Below, one piece after another: positions 27,256 to 34,991 of a DNA stretch of 64,000 nucleotides. Origin of the DNA: Lachnospiraceae bacterium. Lineage in GTDB: Bacteria > Bacillota > Clostridia > Lachnospirales > Lachnospiraceae. The notes under the pieces are model-generated. The model did not search any database and was not told where the DNA came from. It was given only the letters and a program-made list of their open reading frames with translations. A program made the position numbers and the translations under genes. The stretch is taken from positions 56,120 to 120,119 of the forward strand of contig JAAUZJ010000010.1 of assembly GCA_014804695.1 (NCBI GenBank), written 5' to 3'. Each line of letters begins with the position of its first letter. Positions within the stretch are counted from its first letter, which is position 1.

Positions 27256-28959
27256 ATGAGTAAAGAAAAATATGTTGATAACGGACCTATGCTAAATGCT
27301 TATCCGGATAGTCTGGGAGGAAAATTGTCGGATATCGTATCACTGCTTGAAAAATCTGAGTTTCAGGATGTATTTCAGTCCTTTTATATACTTCCAAGCA
27401 TTTATCATTCTGACCTTGACCGCGGATTTTCGGTTATTGACTATGGGCTAAATGAACGGTTTGCCGATAAAAAAGATTTGGAAAATCTGAAAGAATTAGG
27501 CTTTAATTTTAAGTTGGATTTTATTTTGAATCATGCCTCGGTACTTTCCAAGCAGTTTCAGGATGTTATCAAAAACGGAGAAAAGTCGGAGTATAAAGAC
27601 TTTTTTATTAACTGGAACAAGTTTTGGGAAGGCTTGGGAGAGATGACTCCTGAAGGCTATATTTTGCCTGAGAAAAAACTTATACAGGACATGTTTTTCA
27701 GAAAACAGGGACTTCCGATTCTTATGGTGCGCTTTCCGGACGGAACGGAGGTGCCTTATTGGAATACTTTTTATCAGGAAATAAGATATGATCATATAGA
27801 GGCGCAGGATTTGATAGATCGTCTTGATATATCAGGTAAAGAGGCAGTAGAGTTTGCTGCCATTGTCAACAAAAATCTGGATGCAGGTAAGAAACCTGTG
27901 GATATAGAATTCGGCAAGTATGATAAGTACAAACAGTCTGTTGTATCTATGCTGGAATCCGCAAGAAACTACTTAGGACAGATGGATTTGAATATTAAAT
28001 CTCCTCTTGTTTGGAGCTTTTATGAAGATACATTAAATCAGCTTGCCGAATACGGAGCTAAGATTGTAAGGCTGGATGCATTTGCTTATGCACCTAAAGA
28101 ACCGGGGGAGAAAAATTTTATGAACGAACCCGGAACCTGGGAGCTGCTGGCCCGCGTACAGGAATTGGCGGATAAGAATCAATTGGAGTTGCTTCCGGAG
28201 ATTCATGCAGGCTATGAAGAGAAGGTTTATGAGACTCTGGCAAAGAAAGGATACATGATATATGATTTCTTTTTGCCGGGCTTAATTATAGATGCTATGG
28301 AGAGAAAAAACGGTGAGGTCCTGGCAGCATGGGCTGAAGAAATCAGGGAAAAAAAGATGCGCACCGTTAATATGCTGGGGTGCCACGACGGTATTCCACT
28401 GCTTGATTTAAAGGGGCTGATTCCCGAAAAAGAGATATTAGCTTTGATAGGTATCATTGTAGAGCGAGGTGGGTTTATAAAGAATCTTCATGGGCAGCAA
28501 AATGTCTATTATCAGGTTAACGCCACGTATTACAGTGCCTTGGGCGAAGATGATGGTAAGATGCTCTTGGCGAGGGCATTACAGTTATTCATGCCGGGAA
28601 AACCTCAAATTTGGTATCTTGATCTATTTGCCGGGAAAAACGATTACGAAGCGGTTGAAAAAGCCGGAGCGGGCGGTCATAAGGAGATTAACAGGACCAA
28701 TCTGTCTTTGGAAGAAATAGAAGAGAGAATGAAACTTGATGTTGTAAAAAAACAGATATCGATGCTGCAATTTAGAAATACATTTCCGGCATTTGGGTTT
28801 GAGGCTGAATTTTCGGTCAACTGTAATAACAGTAGTCTGGAAATGTGCTGGAAAAATCAGGGATGCAGCGCAGCTCTTAGTGTGGATTTTGAGGATGGTT
28901 CTTTTCGGATGGAAGGTAAAAATGAAGATGGGGCGGTGGTTTATTCGGAAAGTAATTGA
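27256..28959 (+). CDS. GH13_18 sucrose / sucrose-6-phosphate phosphorylase
   Basis: Amylase-family phosphorylase of 567 aa that cleaves sucrose or its phosphate with inorganic phosphate to glucose 1-phosphate and a fructose product. The family start LNAYPDSLGGKLSDI is present. Catalytic residues are the nucleophile Asp in KIVRLDAFAYAP near residue 275, the acid/base Glu in LELLPEIHAG near 315 and the stabiliser Asp in MLGCHDGIPLLDL near 376. It completes the galactosidase-kinase-phosphorylase chain found in R. gnavus, where the GH13_18 enzyme acts on sucrose 6F-phosphate. Phosphate-sugar preference here is inferred from the adjacent kinase. Start is three bases after the kinase stop. Confidence 0.88.
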   Translation: MSKEKYVDNGPMLNAYPDSLGGKLSDIVSLLEKSEFQDVFQSFYILPSIYHSDLDRGFSVIDYGLNERFADKKDLENLKELGFNFKLDFILNHASVLSKQFQDVIKNGEKSEYKDFFINWNKFWEGLGEMTPEGYILPEKKLIQDMFFRKQGLPILMVRFPDGTEVPYWNTFYQEIRYDHIEAQDLIDRLDISGKEAVEFAAIVNKNLDAGKKPVDIEFGKYDKYKQSVVSMLESARNYLGQMDLNIKSPLVWSFYEDTLNQLAEYGAKIVRLDAFAYAPKEPGEKNFMNEPGTWELLARVQELADKNQLELLPEIHAGYEEKVYETLAKKGYMIYDFFLPGLIIDAMERKNGEVLAAWAEEIREKKMRTVNMLGCHDGIPLLDLKGLIPEKEILALIGIIVERGGFIKNLHGQQNVYYQVNATYYSALGEDDGKMLLARALQLFMPGKPQIWYLDLFAGKNDYEAVEKAGAGGHKEINRTNLSLEEIEERMKLDVVKKQISMLQFRNTFPAFGFEAEFSVNCNNSSLEMCWKNQGCSAALSVDFEDGSFRMEGKNEDGAVVYSESN

Positions 28960-28973
28960 TAGTGCATCCGAAA

Positions 28974-29492
28974 TTATTGACTATCGCCCAGCATCTTATG
29001 ATATATTTTTCGTAAATTACAAGGAAAGCATATAATAACCCCTACAATAGCACCGACAGCCGCCTGAAGAATCTCATAGGGCAGTTTAATTATTGCATAT
29101 TCCGGCGTGCTGTATACATAGGCACGCCCAAGCGTATAGCCGATTATCATTATGACAGCACCGATAGAAACGCCGATAATTGCTCCGGCTTTATGGTTTT
29201 TGGTAAAAAGTTTATTAGCAAATAAGGAAATAACTATGGCTTGGATTCCATGTGTAACCAGTGATACAAACATAGGTGCAGGATAGAAGAAAAAGTCACC
29301 CAGAAATGAGCCTATGCCGCCCACAACAAAGGCATAAAAAGGATCCAAAAGGATTGCCGCACTGCATATGGCAACATCACATAAGTAAAAATGTCCGCCG
29401 GGCACAGGAATTCCAAAGGAGCTTAAAGCTATGTTCAGAGCCATAAAAAGACCCGCAAATGTAAGTTTTTTGGTAGTTGTGCTAGTCTGCAT
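28974..29492 (-). CDS. ECF transporter S-component, substrate unknown
   Basis: Integral membrane substrate-capture subunit of an energy-coupling-factor vitamin transporter, 172 aa with five or six membrane spans. It opens KKLTFAGLFMALNIALS, typical of ECF S-components, and contains VPGGHFYLCDVAICSAAILLD and GGIGSFLGDFFFY. No EcfA/EcfT genes are nearby, so it must use a shared energizing module. The substrate cannot be read from the sequence, and no riboswitch is recognisable in the 214-bp upstream gap. AGGAG precedes the start. It converges with the phosphorylase gene only 14 bp away. Confidence 0.83.
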   Translation of the reverse strand: MQTSTTTKKLTFAGLFMALNIALSSFGIPVPGGHFYLCDVAICSAAILLDPFYAFVVGGIGSFLGDFFFYPAPMFVSLVTHGIQAIVISLFANKLFTKNHKAGAIIGVSIGAVIMIIGYTLGRAYVYSTPEYAIIKLPYEILQAAVGAIVGVIICFPCNLRKIYHKMLGDSQ

Positions 29493-29706
29493 GATGTAAT
29501 TCTCCTGTTGATATGTATTGTATAGTGTTAGCTAAAATGTTTATTTGCTACTTAGTCGGTAGGAATAATATGGATTTAATAATATACTTATATTATATAT
29601 GTGTCAAGTATATTTTAGGTACATCATAAGAAAAACTTAATAAATCTCATACTATTTTTTTAAAAAAGTGTATGTAAAATAAAAATAACGAAAGGAACGA
29701 AGAAAA

Positions 29707-30006
29707 ATGGTACATCATATTGTTTTATGGAATCTTAAAGAGGAGTTATCCGAGGCAGAAAAGAAGGAAGCGGCTAATAGGATTAAGAAAGAGTTAGAAG
29801 CAGTTAAAAAAGAAGTTTCAGGCGTGGTTTCACTCAATGTTGTTACAAACGGACTTGAGTCAAGCAATAAGGAAATCGGACTTATTTCGGTTTTTGAGTC
29901 GGAGGAAGCCTTAAAGGCATATCAGGTGCATCCGGCGCATGTTGCGGCAGGCGGCTTTATTAAAACTGTTACGTCCGGAAGATGCTGCCTTGATTATGAA
30001 GAATAG
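29707..30006 (+). CDS. Dabb-family stress-responsive A/B barrel protein
   Basis: Small 99-aa protein with the dimeric alpha/beta-barrel (Dabb) fold. It starts MVHHIVLWNLKEE and carries the conserved HPAHVAAGGFIK near residues 77-88, both typical of this family. Members are small homodimers with varied or unknown roles. The start follows AAAGGAACGAAG. Its stop codon lies inside the terminator hairpin that ends the transcript. Confidence 0.85.
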   Translation: MVHHIVLWNLKEELSEAEKKEAANRIKKELEAVKKEVSGVVSLNVVTNGLESSNKEIGLISVFESEEALKAYQVHPAHVAAGGFIKTVTSGRCCLDYEE

Positions 30007-30032
30007 GGTGAAAAATAAATTTTTCACCCTTT
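30005..30032 (+). terminator. Terminator overlapping the Dabb stop codon
   Basis: Stem AGGGTGAAAAA / TTTTTCACCCT with a TAAA loop, followed by TT. The left arm includes the last bases of the TAG stop, so the gene and its terminator overlap. It is a clear intrinsic hairpin, although the T-run is carried mainly by the right arm. Confidence 0.75.
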
Positions 30033-30059
30033 GAGAGAATGGCATGGAGGGCTATGTTA

Positions 30060-31127
30060 ATGGATGAGAACAAAAATGAGCATAAGAAGTTATTTGACAA
30101 AAACAGTCCGGTAATTTGGGTTATTATTGGGGGAATATCTGCTATTTTGGCAGGGGTGATCATCCTGTTTTTTGTAAAGATATTTACTGTTTCGCCCGCC
30201 AGCCGAGATAAAAATACGGATTTACAACAAAAAATTACCGATTATGCGAATGAACAGCAACAGAATGATATGGTTAACATGCCGCAGGCTATTACCGCAG
30301 ACTCATCCGATGTAACGACCGGAATAGAGGATGGGGGGACTGTCAGCGGGAACGAGGAAGTTGAAGAATCAGGTGAAGAAAAAGCCGTAACATCCGATAC
30401 AATAGATAAAGTGGCGGTTGTTGTGGATGTTGAGGATGAAACTGACGTTTCTTATACCAAGGAATATATTTTAAAAGAAATGACGCCTTATTTTGAGGCA
30501 AATAATTTGGAAGCAGTATGGGATTTGTCTCACTTAAAGCGTTATGTGAAACTCTCCGAGAGCCTTAAAGGCAGTGATACCTATTATTATCAGGGCGATA
30601 TTGACAGCGCAGGGCTGCCTGACGGAAAAGGGCTCGCAATTTATGAAGCCAATACCTATTATTATGGCGAATGGTCGCATGGCGTGCGTGAGGGTAACGG
30701 CAGATGGTGTCGTTTTTATATCAATGCATCGGATAAACTGACTCAGAATAAAAAGTATCAGGCACACAGCTATGCGGGCAATTGGAAAAATGATCTGCCA
30801 AACGGAAGCGGTGCCGAGCATTATGATGTGGATACCAGTAAGTTAGAGACAAATGAGAGAATCATTCAGAATGTTGTCGGCAATTTTACGGATGGTCTTT
30901 ATGACGACTACATGTATGCAAATACCGTCAATTATATAGGGGTTGTAGAAGAGTGGTACGGCACCGCAAAAAAGGGTGTATTTGAGTCATGGGAGGATAT
31001 AGGCCGCCGGGGGGAATATTATGCATGGCAGAATAAAGACGATAATAATGTCTATATGGCAATTTATAGGGCTGATAATAAAAACCAGGGCATACGCGAG
31101 ATGTTAGACTTAAGTACAGGGAAGTGA
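30060..31127 (+). CDS. MORN-repeat membrane protein, 355 aa
   Basis: A single membrane span near residues 18-42 (VIWVIIGGISAILAGVIILFF) follows a short basic cytoplasmic start. An acidic, low-complexity linker (about 60-140) leads to MORN-type repeats with glycine-tyrosine patterns such as YYQGDIDSAGLPDGKGLAIY, YYYGEWSHGVREGNGRW and SYAGNWKNDLPNGSGAEHY. The repeats face outside. The track start at 30039 precedes the GGAGG; ATG 30060 follows it by nine bases and is preferred. Function is unknown; MORN repeats often mediate membrane or protein contact. Dabb upstream is separated by a terminator. Confidence 0.8.
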   Translation: MDENKNEHKKLFDKNSPVIWVIIGGISAILAGVIILFFVKIFTVSPASRDKNTDLQQKITDYANEQQQNDMVNMPQAITADSSDVTTGIEDGGTVSGNEEVEESGEEKAVTSDTIDKVAVVVDVEDETDVSYTKEYILKEMTPYFEANNLEAVWDLSHLKRYVKLSESLKGSDTYYYQGDIDSAGLPDGKGLAIYEANTYYYGEWSHGVREGNGRWCRFYINASDKLTQNKKYQAHSYAGNWKNDLPNGSGAEHYDVDTSKLETNERIIQNVVGNFTDGLYDDYMYANTVNYIGVVEEWYGTAKKGVFESWEDIGRRGEYYAWQNKDDNNVYMAIYRADNKNQGIREMLDLSTGK

Positions 31128-31195
31128 TAAGCCATACAAAGCTTGTGCCCGATGACTGCAACACCGAATGCTAAGGAAGGAGCATTGTCATAAAA

Positions 31196-31735
31196 ATGAA
31201 GTGGATGATCGCATCTGATATTCATGGTTCGGAATATTATTGTAAACAATTACTTAAAGCATATGAAAAAGAAGAGGCAGGCCGTTTACTCCTGCTTGGG
31301 GATATCTTATATCATGGCCCGAGAAATGACCTGCCAAAAGACTATAACCCCAAGCAGGTAATCGAGATGTTAAATAATCGTAAACAGGATATAGTATGCG
31401 TGCGTGGGAACTGCGATACGGAAGTGGATCAAATGGTGTTGGAATTCCCTATTTTGGCAGATTACTGCGTAATTACGGAGGGCGAGCGGCTGATTTATGC
31501 CACACATGGACATAATTACAACGAACAGAACCTGCCGCCGTTACATAATGGCGATATCCTGCTGCACGGTCATACCCACATCCCTAAATGTACCGAACAT
31601 GAAAACTATACCTATATGAATCCGGGCTCAGTATCTATCCCGAAGGAGGATAGCTGGCGTGGATATATTATTTATGAAAAAGAAACGTTTGTGTGGAAGG
31701 ATTTGGACGGACACGAAAAAATGCGCTATCGATAA
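31196..31735 (+). CDS. yfcE: YfcE-family metallophosphodiesterase
   Basis: Cytoplasmic Mn-dependent phosphodiesterase of the YfcE/MJ0936 family, 179 aa. Metal ligands are in the usual blocks: ASDIHGSEYY near residue 6, LLGDILYHGP near 38, RGNCD near 71, THGHNYN near 102 and HGHTHIP near 121, with the C-terminal MNPGSVSIPK. The physiological substrate is not known for the family. GGAAGGAG lies about 14 bases upstream of the ATG, rather far for a ribosome binding site. Confidence 0.93.
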   Translation: MKWMIASDIHGSEYYCKQLLKAYEKEEAGRLLLLGDILYHGPRNDLPKDYNPKQVIEMLNNRKQDIVCVRGNCDTEVDQMVLEFPILADYCVITEGERLIYATHGHNYNEQNLPPLHNGDILLHGHTHIPKCTEHENYTYMNPGSVSIPKEDSWRGYIIYEKETFVWKDLDGHEKMRYR

Positions 31736-31817
31736 TCATTTCTCTTTTCTATATGTTAAAATTCTGCTATACTTATCTATATAAATTACCAAATTTATAC
31801 ATAAGGAGAAAACCTAT

Positions 31818-32285
31818 ATGTCATATCAGGACAGTGCACAAAAAGCAGAAGAAAACAGAACCTCCGCATACACCCTGTTAATTGTAGGAATTATAGGCCT
31901 TGCAGCTGATATCCTTGTTTTTGCCGGAGTAATTCCGATATACCAAAACGCAGGTATTACCAGATATCTTGTCTGCGGGGTTATGGGCGCACTGTTTGTG
32001 CTTTTTATTATATTCGGAATTGTGTCTATGAAAAGCTTTAAGATATTGTCTGTTAAAGCTGAATCGGAGAGCAATCTGGTGCGTGAAATGACTAAGTGGT
32101 GCGAAGAAAACTTAAGTGCGAAGCTGATTGACGAAGGCTTATTTGAAACGGATGATATAGCCGAGGAACAGAAATATTTTAAACGTACGGATAAGATGAG
32201 AAATATTATTCAGGACAAATTTATGAACTTAGGGGAAGATTTTCTGGATCATTTCATTGATGATTATTATCAGAATCTGTTTTAG
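31818..32285 (+). CDS. Two-span membrane protein of unknown function, 155 aa
   Basis: The N-terminus carries two hydrophobic segments (about 17-38, [20 protein letters not shown], and 48-68, [19 protein letters not shown]). A soluble C-terminal half follows with acidic helices such as [16 protein letters not shown] recognise no domain. An AAGGAG nine bases upstream fixes the start. rlmH begins two bases after the stop, so the genes are likely translationally coupled, as rlmH lacks a good site of its own. Confidence 0.78.
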   Translation: MSYQDSAQKAEENRTSAYTLLIVGIIGLAADILVFAGVIPIYQNAGITRYLVCGVMGALFVLFIIFGIVSMKSFKILSVKAESESNLVREMTKWCEENLSAKLIDEGLFETDDIAEEQKYFKRTDKMRNIIQDKFMNLGEDFLDHFIDDYYQNLF

Positions 32286-32287
32286 TT

Positions 32288-32767
32288 ATGAAAATAACAA
32301 TTATTTCAGTGGGAAAAATTAAGGAAAAATATTACCGCGATGCAATAAAAGAGTATGAAAAAAGACTCAGCCGCTACTGCAAGTTAGAAATCATTGAAGT
32401 AGAGGATGAAAAAACTCCGGATAAAGCAAGCGATGCACTGGAAGACCAGATAAAAGCCAAAGAAGCAGAACGCATACTAAAGCATATAAAAGATGACGCT
32501 TATCTGATAACACTCGAAATCGCAGGTGAAATGCATAACTCAGAGGAACTTGCACAGAAGATTGAAAAGCTTGGAACACAAGGCGTAAGCCACATTCAAT
32601 TCGTAATCGGCGGCTCGTTAGGTTTACATAACAATGTTTGTAGTCGTGCGGACTTTCCTCTTAGCTTTTCTAAAATGACTTTTCCACATCAACTCATGCG
32701 TGTCATCTTGCTTGAGCAGATATACAGAAGCTATAGAATAATTAATGGCGAACCCTATCACAAGTAG
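32288..32767 (+). CDS. rlmH: 23S rRNA (pseudouridine-1915 N3)-methyltransferase
   Basis: SPOUT-class methyltransferase that modifies Psi1915 in helix 69 of 23S rRNA on the assembled 70S ribosome. At 159 aa it is full length: [18 protein letters not shown] at the start, the knot region [18 protein letters not shown] near residues 105-122, and the conserved C-terminus [22 protein letters not shown], which ends in the canonical YHK. It closes this operon; the 315-bp palindromic element follows. Confidence 0.97.
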   Translation: MKITIISVGKIKEKYYRDAIKEYEKRLSRYCKLEIIEVEDEKTPDKASDALEDQIKAKEAERILKHIKDDAYLITLEIAGEMHNSEELAQKIEKLGTQGVSHIQFVIGGSLGLHNNVCSRADFPLSFSKMTFPHQLMRVILLEQIYRSYRIINGEPYHK

Positions 32768-32783
32768 ATATAATAGAATGTGG

Positions 32784-33098
32784 GATTCGGGTGTCAAAAG
32801 GTACATTTTAAATTTTGTGGGGGCAAGCTGAACAAAAATTAATCTGTACCTATACCGTTGTGCGGAAATAAGAAATTCTAAACATTCCTATTTAGGTTGT
32901 GAGATCCGGACGCAATCGGGGCAAATTCGCCATCCATGGCTCAGTTGCCCCTTTTCGGAACATCGTGTTCCGAAATTGCTGAATATCGGAATAGGAATGT
33001 TAAGAAGTTCTAATTTCCTTCCAAAGGCATAGTTACAGATTAATTTTTGTACAGCTTGCCATATCAGTTTTAAAAATGTACCTTTTGCCACCCGAATC
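32784..33098. repeat. 315-bp near-palindromic element
   Basis: Three nested inverted-repeat segments form one long imperfect hairpin. The outer arms are GATTCGGGTG-t-CAAAAGGTACATTTT and its complement ending at 33098. The next pair is GCAAGCTGaACAAAAATTA against its complement at 33034-33060. A third pair has GGAAATAAGAAATTCTAAAC near 32864. The apex carries GGGGCAA/TTGCCCC and CGGAACA tcg TGTTCCG. No transposase or ORF with coding character is inside. This is consistent with a MITE-like element or large folded RNA, located in the gap after rlmH. Confidence 0.85.
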
Positions 33099-33200
33099 AA
33101 TGTAGGTATTGCAAATCTAATAGTTTGATACAGTAACGTATGACTTAGTATCGGAATAATAAAATATGGCTGATTGCAAGGTGCATTTTCCAATACCCAG

Positions 33201-33280
33201 AACTTAGGAAATATAAATAAAAAAGGGGCGACCTTCGCTCCCGCGACCCGAGCCCCTTTTTTATTTATATTGCCTAAGTT
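33201..33280. terminator. Long terminator-like hairpin with 29-nt arms
   Basis: Arms of 29 nt (AACTTAGGAAATATAAATAA then AAAAGGGGC) pair with GCCCCTTTTTTATTTATATTGCCTAAGTT with a single mismatch. The loop is the GC-rich GACCTTCGCTCCCGCGACCC. The GGGGC/GCCCC core flanked by A/T runs on both strands can terminate in either direction. It lies 55 bp before the pyrimidine phosphorylase gene and may end the rlmH transcript or belong to the palindromic element beside it. Confidence 0.75.
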
Positions 33281-33335
33281 CGTCCCATTGAAACACCCCC
33301 CGCAATCACCAAAACCTTTATAGGAGACCACCACC

Positions 33336-34646
33336 ATGAGAATGTACGACCTTATTATGAAAAAACGAAGCGGAATCGAACTAACCAGCGACGAAATCGA
33401 CTTCATGATTTCCAACTACACCGCCGACCAAATCCCCGACTACCAAATGTCCGCAATGATGATGGCCATTTTTTTCCAGGGAATGAACGAACAAGAGACA
33501 GCGGCGCTTACAATGGCAATGGCACGCAGCGGTGATATGCTCGATCTGTCAGCTATTGACGGAATCAAAGTAGATAAGCACTCAACCGGCGGTGTCGGCG
33601 ATAAAACTTCGATTGCGCTTACGCCTATGGTGGCCGCCTGTGGAATTAAAATAGCCAAAATGAGCGGCAGAGGTTTAGGACATACGGGCGGAACTATAGA
33701 TAAACTTGAAAGTTTTAATGGCTTTTCCACAGGAATTACCTCAGAACATTTTATTTCACAGGTAAATAATATAGGAATTGCGATAATGGGGCAGACACTT
33801 GATATCGCACCTGCGGATAAGAAGCTGTATGCACTTAGGGATGTGACGGCAACTGTAGATAACATGTCCTTAATTGCAAGCTCAATTATGAGTAAGAAAC
33901 TCGCCTCCGGAGCTGACGCTATTGTGTTGGATGTAAAAACAGGCAGCGGTGCATTTATGAAAAAGGAAGAGGACGCATTTGCGCTTGCAAGGGAAATGAC
34001 CGCGCTTGGTAAACATGCCGGAAGAAATACAATTGCCATCGTATCTGACATGGATCAGCCGCTTGGCTTTGCAGTGGGCAACGCTTTAGAGGTAAAAGAA
34101 GCCATTGAAACCCTGCAGGGAAAAGGGCCTGATGATTTTACGCAGTTGTGTATGACCTTAGGCGCTCATATGATAGTGGCCGGAGGTAAAGCTAAGGATG
34201 AAGAAGAAGCTCGGGTTATGCTTAAAGGCGTTATAGAGGATGGAAGTGCGCTTAAGAAGCTGGCTGAATTTGTAGAGGCACAGGGCGGAGACGCGGCTGC
34301 GGTTTATGATACTTCGCTTTTACCTAAAGCCTCTATAATAGAAGAGATAATATCAAAAGAGGAAGGTTATGTAAACCAAATTATCTGCGATGAAATCGGA
34401 ATATGTTCGCTTATTCTTGGCGGAGGCAGGGAGACTAAAGAGAGTGAAATTGATCTGTCGGTAGGTCTTATCTTACATAAAAAGGTAGGAGACTACGTTA
34501 AATGCGGCGAATCGCTTGCCACCATCCATGCCAATGATAAAGATAAGTTAGAGACTGCAAAAGAGCGCTTTTTAAGTGCATATTCGATTGGAAAGGAGCC
34601 TGTTGCACCTTCAAAATTGATCAAAGGAACTATTTCCTGTTATTAA
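33336..34646 (+). CDS. pdp: Pyrimidine-nucleoside phosphorylase
   Basis: Salvage enzyme that splits thymidine or uridine with phosphate to the base and (deoxy)ribose 1-phosphate. It has the family motif DKHSTGGVGDKTSIAL near residues 79-94, the sugar/phosphate-site MSGRGLGHTGGTIDKLE near 108, and KLASGADAIVLDVKTGSGAFM near 188. At 436 aa it matches bacterial Pdp. AGGAG 12 bases upstream supports the start. The first 50 or so codons use almost only C-ending codons (TAC, GAC, ATC, AAC), unlike the rest of the gene. Operon position relative to yqfC (28 bp later) is likely continuous. Confidence 0.95.
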   Translation: MRMYDLIMKKRSGIELTSDEIDFMISNYTADQIPDYQMSAMMMAIFFQGMNEQETAALTMAMARSGDMLDLSAIDGIKVDKHSTGGVGDKTSIALTPMVAACGIKIAKMSGRGLGHTGGTIDKLESFNGFSTGITSEHFISQVNNIGIAIMGQTLDIAPADKKLYALRDVTATVDNMSLIASSIMSKKLASGADAIVLDVKTGSGAFMKKEEDAFALAREMTALGKHAGRNTIAIVSDMDQPLGFAVGNALEVKEAIETLQGKGPDDFTQLCMTLGAHMIVAGGKAKDEEEARVMLKGVIEDGSALKKLAEFVEAQGGDAAAVYDTSLLPKASIIEEIISKEEGYVNQIICDEIGICSLILGGGRETKESEIDLSVGLILHKKVGDYVKCGESLATIHANDKDKLETAKERFLSAYSIGKEPVAPSKLIKGTISCY

Positions 34647-34673
34647 TTTCACGTATTTGTCATATAGTTTAAT

Positions 34674-34961
34674 ATGAGAAAAAATGCGAGATTGTCTTTA
34701 TCCAGACAAAAGGAAATAATTGTAGAGTCTTTAAAGCTGCCTAAGGATTCCATGCTTGGCGCCTCCATAGTTTCCGTAACGGGAAATAAGGAGGCATTTA
34801 TCGAAAATTATAAGGGTATTTTGGAATACACCAGTGATTCTATTGTACTGCAGGGAAAAAACTGCAGGATCTGTTTTCAGGGCAAACAGCTTTCTATAGA
34901 TTATTATACCAATGAAGACATGAAAATAAGCGGCGTTATTGAGGCTGTCCGCTATCTTTAG
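34674..34961 (+). CDS. yqfC: Sporulation protein YqfC family
   Basis: Small 95-aa protein of the YabP/YqfC family, recognised by the pattern LPKDSMLGASIVSVTGNKEA, FIENYKGILEYTSDSIVLQGK and LSIDYYTNEDMKISG. In Bacillus the gene is controlled by SigE and lies directly upstream of yqfD, as here. No strong ribosome binding site is visible (TTTAATATGAG). The gene points to an endospore-forming ancestry. Role in spore development is not defined. Confidence 0.88.
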   Translation: MRKNARLSLSRQKEIIVESLKLPKDSMLGASIVSVTGNKEAFIENYKGILEYTSDSIVLQGKNCRICFQGKQLSIDYYTNEDMKISGVIEAVRYL

Positions 34962-34991
34962 ATTTATAAAATTGGAAAGGCATGACAATTT

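Noticed and set aside
28974-29706. Riboswitch upstream of the ECF S-component
   Set aside because: I looked for TPP, FMN, preQ1, cobalamin and THF cores in the 214-bp gap and saw no convincing match.
32888-33415. 175-aa minus-strand ORF
   Set aside because: It runs through the 315-bp palindrome, the 29-nt hairpin and into the phosphorylase gene. It has no recognisable domain and is explained by the inverted repeats.
33440-34051. 203-aa minus-strand ORF
   Set aside because: Antisense to the pyrimidine phosphorylase gene; a frame shadow with no signs of coding.
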